Shown here piece by piece: positions 15,503 to 21,016 of a stretch of DNA of 21,016 nt. Below the pieces are notes generated by a model. The model was not told the origin of the DNA, ran no database searches, and saw only the letters and a program-made list of their open reading frames with translations. Source of the DNA: Thauera sp. (GTDB taxonomy: Bacteria; Pseudomonadota; Gammaproteobacteria; Burkholderiales; Rhodocyclaceae); contig DMCZ01000004.1 in the NCBI GenBank assembly GCA_003446655.1, positions 1 through 21,016 of the forward strand, in the 5' to 3' direction. The translations under genes were made by a program, and so were the position numbers. How positions within the stretch are numbered: position 1 is the first letter of the stretch; each line of letters starts with the position of its first letter.

Positions 15503-16534
15503 ATGACCAAGCCCCTGCACCCCGCCCGCCAAGACGGCCACCCCGCCACCATGCGCGCGATGCGGCTCGAACGCCCCGGCATGCCCCTGCAGGCGGTCGA
15601 ACTGCCCGTTCCCGTTCCCGCCGGTGGTCAGATCCTGCTCAGGGTCGAAGCCTGCGGGGTATGCCGCACCGACCTTCATCTCGTCGATGGCGAACTCCCC
15701 GACCCCGTGCTGCCGATGATCCCGGGACACGAGATCGTCGGCCGGGTGGCGTCCGTCGGCGCCGGCGTGGACGGCGTGACGCAAGGGCAGCGAATGGGAG
15801 TACCCTGGCTGGGCTGGACCTGCGGCCACTGCGGCTTCTGCGCCAGTCAGCGCGAAAACCTGTGCGACAGCGCGCGCTTCACCGGCTATCAGATCCAGGG
15901 CGGCTACGCCGAATACACCGTCGCTGATGCGCGCTACTGCTTTCCGCTCGACGACACGCTCGATGCGGCCGAAGCGGCCCCGCTGCTGTGCGCGGGGCTG
16001 ATCGGCTACCGCGCGCTGGCGATGGCGGGCGATGCGCGCCGGATCGGGCTCTACGGTTTCGGGGCTGCCGCCCACATCATTGCCCAGATCGCGGTCTGGC
16101 AGGGCCGGGAGGTCCATGCCTTCACCCGCAAGGGCGACACCGAGAGCCAGATTTTCGCGCGCCAGCTCGGTGCCTGCTGGGTGGGCGCCGGCGACGAACT
16201 GCCGCCCCGTCCGCTGGAAGCCGCGCTGATCTTCGCCCCCGCCGGCGAACTCGTGCCCGCCGCGCTGCGCGCCACCGAAAAGGGTGGCACGGTGGTGTGC
16301 GCCGGCATCCACATGAGCGATATCCCGAGCTTCCCCTACAGCATCCTGTGGGGCGAGCGCCGCATCGTCTCGGTGGCCAACCTCACTCGACGGGACGGCG
16401 ATGAATTCCTCGCCCTGGCGCCCAGGGTTCCGGTGCGCACAGAAGTCACCCGTTTCGCACTCGCAGACGCCAACGACGCCCTCGAGCGCCTGCGCCGCGG
16501 TGCGCTGCAGGGCGCGGCAGTGCTCGTACCCTGA
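15503..16534 (+). CDS. Zinc-dependent alcohol dehydrogenase family protein
   Basis: A 343-residue medium-chain dehydrogenase with both zinc sites. Catalytic ligands: C54 (EACGVCRTDLH), H76-E77 (PGHEIVG) and C163 (LLCAGLIGYRA). Structural zinc: C107, C110, C113 and C121 in the segment beginning CGHCGFC. The cofactor loop is GLYGFGAAAH, replacing the usual GxGGxG, a pattern I associate with a bacterial zinc alcohol dehydrogenase subfamily. Substrate is not predictable from sequence. GGGAG (15490-15494) is eight bases before the ATG at 15503 but only two before the ATG at 15497, so the shorter start was chosen; an internal MRAMRLERPG start is also possible. It stands alone between bcp and lexA, and its stop codon is part of a small hairpin. 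Confidence 0.9.
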   Translation: MTKPLHPARQDGHPATMRAMRLERPGMPLQAVELPVPVPAGGQILLRVEACGVCRTDLHLVDGELPDPVLPMIPGHEIVGRVASVGAGVDGVTQGQRMGVPWLGWTCGHCGFCASQRENLCDSARFTGYQIQGGYAEYTVADARYCFPLDDTLDAAEAAPLLCAGLIGYRALAMAGDARRIGLYGFGAAAHIIAQIAVWQGREVHAFTRKGDTESQIFARQLGACWVGAGDELPPRPLEAALIFAPAGELVPAALRATEKGGTVVCAGIHMSDIPSFPYSILWGERRIVSVANLTRRDGDEFLALAPRVPVRTEVTRFALADANDALERLRRGALQGAAVLVP

Positions 16535-16541
16535 AACAGGG
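16529..16541 (+). terminator. Small hairpin containing the alcohol dehydrogenase stop codon
   Basis: CCCTG-AAA-CAGGG is a perfect 5-bp stem with a three-base loop, and the TGA stop (16532-16534) straddles the left arm and loop. Two further pairs (GT with AC) can form after one mismatch. No T-run follows, so it is at best a weak terminator or 3'-end stabiliser. Confidence 0.3.
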
Positions 16542-16583
16542 CACGCTGCATTCGTGGCGCACGGACGAGCCCGGCTTTTGTGC

Positions 16584-16611
16584 TTGCTCTCGATGGATAA
16601 CTGTTTAAAAT
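16584..16611 (+). promoter_or_regulatory. Putative lexA promoter
   Basis: TTGCTC (16584-16589) and TAAAAT (16606-16611) are separated by 16 bases. The -10 matches at five positions, the -35 only at three. The SOS box covers the -10. The expected start is near 16618, giving a leader of about 18 bases. Confidence 0.45.
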
Positions 16612-16616
16612 TACAG
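16601..16616 (+). promoter_or_regulatory. SOS box (LexA operator) controlling lexA-imuA-imuB
   Basis: CTGTTTAAAATTACAG fits the E. coli-type LexA operator CTG-N10-CAG with an A/T-rich centre. It ends 19 bases before the lexA ATG and overlaps the putative -10, the standard arrangement for LexA autorepression. I see no second CTG-N10-CAG in the lexA-imuA or imuA-imuB gaps, so all three genes are probably driven from this site. Confidence 0.9.
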
Positions 16617-16635
16617 CCATCCCATGGAGGCTGTC

Positions 16636-17244
16636 ATGAGCACCCGCAGCGAAACCCTTACTGCACGCCAGCAGGAAATCCTCGACTTCATCCGCGCCAC
16701 CGTCGAATCCGAAGGCCGCCCGCCGACGCGCGCCGAGGTATGCACCGCCTTCGGTTTCCGCTCGCCGAACGCCGCCGAGACGCACCTGCGCGCCCTCGCC
16801 GCCAAGGGCGCAATCCTGCTCGAGGAGGGTCGCGCGCGCGGCATCCGCCTGGCCGAGGCGCTCGGCTTGCCGCTGGTCGGTCGCGTCGCCGCCGGCAGCC
16901 CCATCCTCGCCGCCGAGCACGTCGAAGCCCGCTACCAGCTCGACCCCGCGCTGTTCTCGCCCAAGGCTGACTACCTGCTGCGCGTTCGCGGCATGAGCAT
17001 GCGCGACGCCGGCATCCTCGACGGCGATCTGATCGCCGTGCATCGCAACAGCGAAGCGCGCAACGGCCAGATCGTGGTCGCCCGCGTCGACGACGACGTC
17101 ACCGTGAAGACCCTGCAGCGCAAGGGCACGGTGGTCGAACTGCTGCCGGCCAACCCCGATTACGCCCCCATCGTCATCGACACCCGGCGCGCACCGGTGG
17201 TGATCGAGGGTGTGATGGTCGGCCTGATCCGCAAGGACCACTGA
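16636..17244 (+). CDS. lexA: SOS response repressor LexA
   Basis: Represses DNA-damage genes until RecA filaments stimulate its self-cleavage. The product is 202 residues, the same as E. coli LexA. The N-terminal winged helix reads LTARQQEILDFIRATVESEG and continues through the recognition helix FGFRSPNAAETHLRAL. The cleavage site is A86-G87 (RVAAGSPI), and the catalytic dyad is S121 (RGMSMRDAGI) with K158 (DDVTVKTLQ). The ATG at 16636 has GGAGG five bases upstream; the ATG at 16624 would lie before that ribosome site and was rejected. An SOS box overlaps its promoter. imuA follows after 41 bases. Confidence 0.98.
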   Translation: MSTRSETLTARQQEILDFIRATVESEGRPPTRAEVCTAFGFRSPNAAETHLRALAAKGAILLEEGRARGIRLAEALGLPLVGRVAAGSPILAAEHVEARYQLDPALFSPKADYLLRVRGMSMRDAGILDGDLIAVHRNSEARNGQIVVARVDDDVTVKTLQRKGTVVELLPANPDYAPIVIDTRRAPVVIEGVMVGLIRKDH

Positions 17245-17285
17245 CCACACCACTGCGCGTACCACCTGTTCATGCCGCTCCGGTC

Positions 17286-18038
17286 ATGGCCACCTCCGCG
17301 CTCCGCATCGCCGAACACGATCGGCAGGACAGGTTCGCTCCGCCTCCCGGGCTCGACGCCGAGCACAGGCTCGACATGCTTGCCGGTCTGCCTGCGGGCA
17401 GCGTGTGGCAGGCCGACCGCATCGCGCAGCACCCCGGCACGGCGCGCCCGACCGGCTTCAGTGCGCTCGACGCCGCGCTGCCGGGCGGCGGCTGGCCAGC
17501 CGGGGCGCTGATCGAACTGCTGCCCGAACGCCCGGGGGTGGGCGAGCTGTCGATGCTGCTGCCGATGCTCGCGCGCACCCCGTCCGACCAGTGGATCGCC
17601 TGGCTCTCACCACCCCTGCAGCCCTACGCTCCAGCGCTCGCCCGCGCCGGCGTGCCGCTCGCCCGGCTGCTGATCGTGCGCCCCGAAGATCCGCAGACCC
17701 TGCTCTGGGCCACCCGTCAGGCGGCCGTTTCGGGCAGCTGTTCGGCCGTGCTGGCCTGGGTGCCGCGTATCGACAACACCGGCTTGCGCCGGCTGCAACT
17801 GGCTGCCGAGGAAGGCGCTACGCCGCTCTTCCTGTTCCGGCCGAGTGCGGTCGCGGGCCAGTCCTCGCCCGCGCCCTTGCGCCTGGCCCTCGCCGCGCGT
17901 GACAGCCTGCTCGAGGTTCGCATCCTCAAGCGCCGTGGCCCACCGGCAAGCTGCCCTCTCCTGCTCGATGTACGCGCTGCACAATGCGCACCCCCTGAGC
18001 CCGAGCCGGCGCCGGGCGCACCCGCACTGGTGCGCTGA
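17286..18038 (+). CDS. imuA: Translesion synthesis-associated protein ImuA
   Basis: A RecA/SulA-like accessory protein of the inducible mutagenesis cassette that works with ImuB and the error-prone polymerase DnaE2. The 250-residue product carries the family core PTGFSALDAALPGGGWPAGALIELLPE, split as PTGFSALDAALPGGG (about 55-69) and the following WPAGALIELL. The segment where RecA has its Walker A loop lacks GKT/GKS, so ATP binding is doubtful; this is usual in the family. The start is not certain: the ATG at 17286 has no clear ribosome site, and an ATG at 17376 (MLAGLPAGSVWQADR) would be nearer the length of many homologues. The C-terminus is Pro/Glu-rich. It has no SOS box of its own and lies 41 bases after lexA and 15 bases before imuB. 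Confidence 0.88.
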   Translation: MATSALRIAEHDRQDRFAPPPGLDAEHRLDMLAGLPAGSVWQADRIAQHPGTARPTGFSALDAALPGGGWPAGALIELLPERPGVGELSMLLPMLARTPSDQWIAWLSPPLQPYAPALARAGVPLARLLIVRPEDPQTLLWATRQAAVSGSCSAVLAWVPRIDNTGLRRLQLAAEEGATPLFLFRPSAVAGQSSPAPLRLALAARDSLLEVRILKRRGPPASCPLLLDVRAAQCAPPEPEPAPGAPALVR

Positions 18039-18053
18039 ACGCGCATTGCCGCC

Positions 18054-19604
18054 ATGCTCTGGCTCGCCATCCATCTGCCGGCGCTGCCGCTGCAGGTCTT
18101 CACCCGCGGCGTCCAGTCCCCTCCGCCTATCGCCATCGTCGCTCCGCCGCCGCGGCCAACGATCCTGGCCACCACGCCTCGCGCCGAGGCTGCAGGCGTC
18201 CATTGCGGGCAACGCAGCGCCAGCGCGCTGAGCCTGCTGCCCGAGTTGCAGCTGAAGGCCCGCGATCCAGACCGCGAAGCCGAAGCCCTCGCCGAGATCG
18301 CCATCTGGGCGGGACGCTTCAGCCCTCGCATCAGCCTGTCTCCGCCCGATGCCGTGCTGCTGGAGATCTCTTCCTGCTTGCGCCTGTTCGGCGGTTCCGC
18401 CCGGATCGAGCGGGCGCTTGGTGAGGGGCTGGCCGAGCTGGGTTTCGACGCCCGCACCGCCTGCGCCCCCACGCCACTCGCAGCACGCTGGTTCGCCCGC
18501 GCAGGCGTGAGCCCCGGTGGTGATGGCGCGTGCGTGCCGGACGCCGGCAGCGACTCCCTCGCCGCAATGCACCCGCCAGGCGGCCTTACCGACACAGAAC
18601 ACCCCTCAGGTCAGGACTGGCTGGCGACGATCGACCGTCTGCCAATCACGCTGCTGGGCGACGACGGCAGTTGCGATGCCCACACTCTGGAACTGCTGGC
18701 CGGCCTCGGCCTGCAAAACCTCGGCGAGGTCCGGCGCCTGCCCGCCGCCGGCCTCGCACGCCGCCAGGGCCAGGCCGTCAGTCGCACACTGGCCCGCGCC
18801 CGCGGCGAGATGGCTGATCCCCGCGCCTGGTTCGTGCCGCCGCCGCGTTTCGACCATGGTCTCGGGTTGCCCGTACCCACGCATCACGCCGACGCCCTGC
18901 TCTTTGCAGCCCGCCGCCTGTTCACAAGTCTGGCGGCCTGGCTGCAGGCCCGTCACGCCGCAGTGGATCTGTGCACGCTGGTGCTGGAACACACCTCGCC
19001 GCCTCACACCACACTGGCGCTGGTGTTCGGCGAACCCAGCCAGCACGAGGCCCGCTTCACGCTGATCGCGCGCGAGCGCCTCGCAGGCATCACCCTCGCC
19101 GGCGAGGTCACTGGCCTGCGGCTGCTGGCCGATCAGCCGGTGCGGGCGCCGGCCCGCAGTGCCGACCTCTTCGGCGATCCGGTCGCCGGCAAGGATGCCG
19201 CCCTGCTGCTCGCCCGCCTGCAGGCCCGACTGGGTCAGAAGGGTGTGTACCGTCTGTCTGCGCACGCCGACCATCGTCCCGAAGCAGCCTGGCGCATCTG
19301 CGAGGCGAGCGCCGAACCACAGCATGGTGAGGTGCGCAGGCCGACACCCGCGCTGGCCGGGGGAACACCGCCTGCGCCTGCCGAACGCCTGCGCCCGCTG
19401 TGGTTGCTACCCTCCCCGAAGCCCGTGTCCGCGACCCGCTTCACCCTGCTCGGCGATGCCGAACGCATCGAAACCGGCTGGTGGGACGGTCACCCCGTAC
19501 GCCGTGACTACTACCTCGCACGCGACGAGCATCAGGTCCTGTGCTGGATCTTCCACCCCCTCGACGCACCAGAGCGCTGGTTCGTACATGGCTATTTCGG
19601 CTGA
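18054..19604 (+). CDS. imuB: Y-family DNA polymerase-like protein ImuB
   Basis: A catalytically inactive Y-family polymerase relative thought to recruit DnaE2 to the beta clamp during damage-induced mutagenesis. The product is 516 residues. It opens with LWLAIHLPALPLQVF, where active Y-polymerases have the metal-binding Asp, and AVLLEISSCLRLFGG, where they have the Asp-Glu pair; neither acidic set is intact. Helix-hairpin-helix-like residues follow (LLAGLGLQNLGEVRRLP), then a little-finger-like region. SADLF (369-373) could be a degenerate beta-clamp motif. The end ERWFVHGYFG is typical of ImuB. A segment around residues 160-190 (Pro/Gly/Asp-rich) looks like a local insertion. No dnaE2 gene follows. 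Confidence 0.9.
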   Translation: MLWLAIHLPALPLQVFTRGVQSPPPIAIVAPPPRPTILATTPRAEAAGVHCGQRSASALSLLPELQLKARDPDREAEALAEIAIWAGRFSPRISLSPPDAVLLEISSCLRLFGGSARIERALGEGLAELGFDARTACAPTPLAARWFARAGVSPGGDGACVPDAGSDSLAAMHPPGGLTDTEHPSGQDWLATIDRLPITLLGDDGSCDAHTLELLAGLGLQNLGEVRRLPAAGLARRQGQAVSRTLARARGEMADPRAWFVPPPRFDHGLGLPVPTHHADALLFAARRLFTSLAAWLQARHAAVDLCTLVLEHTSPPHTTLALVFGEPSQHEARFTLIARERLAGITLAGEVTGLRLLADQPVRAPARSADLFGDPVAGKDAALLLARLQARLGQKGVYRLSAHADHRPEAAWRICEASAEPQHGEVRRPTPALAGGTPPAPAERLRPLWLLPSPKPVSATRFTLLGDAERIETGWWDGHPVRRDYYLARDEHQVLCWIFHPLDAPERWFVHGYFG

Positions 19605-19629
19605 CCCCCGGCCCGGACTCGGGTCAGCC
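19599..19629 (+). terminator. Hairpin spanning the imuB stop codon
   Basis: GGCTGACCC (19599-19607) and GGGTCAGCC (19621-19629) form a perfect 9-bp stem around a 13-base GC-rich loop. The imuB TGA (19602-19604) lies inside the left arm. No T-run follows. It may end or stabilise the lexA-imuA-imuB transcript. The remaining 88 bases before the next gene show no clear promoter. Confidence 0.5.
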
Positions 19630-19717
19630 TCCACCACACCACGTAGTACACTCCTACCCCGAGCAAGCCGCTTCATCCAGATAAAGGAAAACCGCAGCGC
19701 CGTGCTGCACCCGCCCC

Positions 19718-20305
19718 ATGCCGTCAATGCCCACCGCCCCCGCGCCTCACGCCACCTCCCCTGCCCCCACCGCTGCGCCGCTGCCCGGCGACCTCGCCCG
19801 GCGCCGCGCGCTCTTCAGCCTGCTGGTCACCCTGGTCGCACTGCCCGCGTCGTGGCTGCTGTTCTCCCAGCTCGAGCGCCTGTGGCCCGAAATCGTGCGC
19901 ATGGAAGGCATCGCCTTCATGGCCGCAGCCACCCTGCTCGGCGGCGTAATGGCGATCGGCCCGCTCGCCGCGGCCATCGGCTTCCTGCTGGCGATCTGGT
20001 TCGGGGTGGACAGCGTCTACAAAGCGCGCCGCACCGCCTCCCCCCTGCTCGACCGCGCAATCGTCGCAACGGCCCTGGTGGTGTGGTTCACCCCCGCGCT
20101 GGCCGCGCTGGTCGTCGTCGGCCAGGCGCTGGCAAGCGGGCGCATCCACTTCGTCCGGCCGCCGCGGGACTACTTCCTGGCCACCGACCCGATCGCGTTC
20201 TGGCAGGGGATCGGCTTCTGGCTGATCATGGGGGGCCTCTTCGCCTTCCTCGCATGGCGTTACTGGCGCGGCAAACTGTTGCCGCGCAGCGCAGGCACCG
20301 ACTGA
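19718..20305 (+). CDS. Multi-pass membrane protein of unknown function
   Basis: I do not recognise this family. The 195-residue protein begins with a Pro/Ala/Thr-rich stretch (residues 1-25), then shows about four or five hydrophobic segments: near 31-50 (LFSLLVTLVALPASWLLFSQ), 64-97 (probably two helices around GGVMAIGPLAAAIGF), 113-136 (AIVATALVVWFTPALAALVVV) and 163-183 (FWQGIGFWLIMGGLFAFLAW). The loop RPPRDYFLATDP lies between the last two. No metal, cysteine or enzyme motif is visible. The ATG at 19718 and another at 19727 are both possible; neither has a clear ribosome site. It follows imuB at a distance of 113 bases with a hairpin between, so it is probably a separate unit, and it converges on the M61 protease gene. 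Confidence 0.7.
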   Translation: MPSMPTAPAPHATSPAPTAAPLPGDLARRRALFSLLVTLVALPASWLLFSQLERLWPEIVRMEGIAFMAAATLLGGVMAIGPLAAAIGFLLAIWFGVDSVYKARRTASPLLDRAIVATALVVWFTPALAALVVVGQALASGRIHFVRPPRDYFLATDPIAFWQGIGFWLIMGGLFAFLAWRYWRGKLLPRSAGTD

Positions 20306-20319
20306 GCGAGCCCTCCGAA

Positions 20320-20331
20320 CGCGCCGGCGCG
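20320..20331. repeat. GC-only palindrome between convergent genes
   Basis: CGCGCCGGCGCG is a perfect 12-base palindrome in the 57-base gap between the ends of the membrane protein and the M61 protease genes. Without a T-run it is not a convincing terminator, and such GC palindromes arise easily in this composition. Confidence 0.25.
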
Positions 20332-20362
20332 CGCACTGACGCCCTCACCGCCGGCCTTCCGA

Positions 20363-21016
20363 TCAGCCGCCCAGCCAGCCCTTGCGCAGCTTGACCGCCT
20401 CTGCGCTGGCGCGATCCAGGCGCTTGGCTGTGAACTTGTCCGCCGGCGGTTCCGCCAGTCTCAGCTGGAAGCTCATCAGCTCGTCACGCCGAAAGACGTG
20501 CAGCGTGAGCTCATCGCCTGCCTTCCGCCTTGCGAGCATCTCATCCAGCGCCTTCGCCCCGCCCACCTTCAGCCCGTCCAGCGCCACCAGCACGTCGCCC
20601 GCAGACACGCCCGCCGCCTGCGCCGGCCCGCCGTCATGCACGTTGAGCACCTTCGCCTCGCCATTGCTGCCGCCGAGCTTCCACCCAAGTGCCGGCGCGG
20701 CACTGGCCGGTGAGGCCTCGAGCGCCACCCCCATGCCCTTGAGCAGGCGGGCGAGCGGCAGGTCATCGCAGCCCTCGACCGCGCGCGCCAACCAGCGCGC
20801 CAGCCGCCCACCCAGGCGATTGCCGCCGACCTCGCGCACGGCAGCAAAGATTCCGTCCTCGGGCACGCCCACGCCCGTGATGCCATGGCGGTGCCAAAGC
20901 AGGCGCATCACGTCGTCGAGGCTGGTGCGACCTTCGCTGCCCGCACGCAACTGCACGTCGAGCGCGAGGGCGATCAGCGCGCCCTTGGCGTAGTAGCTGA
21001 CGATCGCCTTGGGCGC
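20363..21016 (-). CDS. M61-family peptidase with C-terminal PDZ domain (C-terminal part only)
   Basis: The last 217 codons of a glycyl-aminopeptidase-type M61 protease; the 5' part, with the HExxH zinc site, lies beyond the right edge. The visible start, YYAKGALIALALDVQLR, is the conserved segment near the end of the M61 catalytic region. After a helical part (DDVMRLLWHRHG) comes a PDZ domain with the carboxylate-binding and core pattern VLNVHDGGPAQAAGVSAGDV followed by LVALDGLKV (about 120-190 of the visible part). The C-terminus, from about DKFTAKRLD onward, is basic. An internal GTG at 20954-20956 is not a true start, because the frame continues with family-like sequence to the edge. It is convergent with the membrane protein gene. 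Confidence 0.85.
   Translation of the reverse strand, partial: APKAIVSYYAKGALIALALDVQLRAGSEGRTSLDDVMRLLWHRHGITGVGVPEDGIFAAVREVGGNRLGGRLARWLARAVEGCDDLPLARLLKGMGVALEASPASAAPALGWKLGGSNGEAKVLNVHDGGPAQAAGVSAGDVLVALDGLKVGGAKALDEMLARRKAGDELTLHVFRRDELMSFQLRLAEPPADKFTAKRLDRASAEAVKLRKGWLGG

Noticed and set aside
17245..17285. A second SOS box between lexA and imuA
   Set aside because: CTG occurs near 17266 but no CAG follows at the required ten-base spacing, so there is no operator here.
20320..20331. Intrinsic terminator between the convergent genes at the right end
   Set aside because: The palindrome has no loop and no T-run on either strand; in this base composition it is likely chance.

Overview
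This is a GC-rich chromosomal segment from a betaproteobacterium. Protein content and gene order look most like the Rhodocyclales (Azoarcus/Thauera/Aromatoleum relatives); the genus is inferred from remembered protein similarity and not measured. The window is densely packed with housekeeping and stress genes. I see no prophage, insertion sequence, CRISPR array, rRNA or tRNA. The first 19 bases are the Tn5 mosaic-end sequence used in tagmentation libraries, so the left edge is an untrimmed contig end and the first gene is cut there artificially.

Layout. (1) 20-2793, minus strand: trmJ, cysE, iscR and a NifS/IscS-type cysteine desulfurase, an Fe-S/cysteine block. There is an IscR type-1-like operator over the iscR promoter and a second similar one over the -10 of a putative cysE promoter. 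(2) 2929-7221, plus strand: suhB, mutS and a spermidine-synthase-like protein coupled to mutS by a 4-nt overlap. (3) 7325-7956, plus strand: a small NqrM-type protein and a two-CBS-domain protein. (4) 8032-9954, minus strand: a YafS-like methyltransferase, rnhA and dnaQ, divergent from gloB and mltD (9977-12143). This recalls the gloB/yafS/rnhA/dnaQ/mltD neighbourhood of enterobacteria. (5) 12169-15250, minus strand: a fused two-domain peptide ABC ATPase, a clear intrinsic terminator, then a SlyD-type isomerase overlapped by a bcp peroxiredoxin. (6) 15503-16534, plus strand: a zinc alcohol dehydrogenase. (7) 16601-19604, plus strand: an SOS cassette, with an SOS box on the lexA promoter followed by lexA, imuA and imuB. 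No dnaE2/imuC follows. (8) 19718-21016: an unrecognised membrane protein, convergent with the C-terminal part of an M61/PDZ protease that runs off the right edge.

How they work together. CysE makes O-acetylserine for cysteine, the desulfurase takes sulfur from cysteine, and IscR senses Fe-S status. The operators suggest that sulfur supply and cluster assembly share one control. MutS, DnaQ, RNase HI, LexA, ImuA and ImuB put replication fidelity and inducible mutagenesis close together. No gap between genes exceeds 300 bases.

The most notable items are the second IscR-like site at cysE, the lexA-imuA-imuB cassette without a following dnaE2, and three gene ends (adh, mltD, imuB) whose stop codon lies inside the inverted repeat of a hairpin. 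I found no clearly new multi-gene system.
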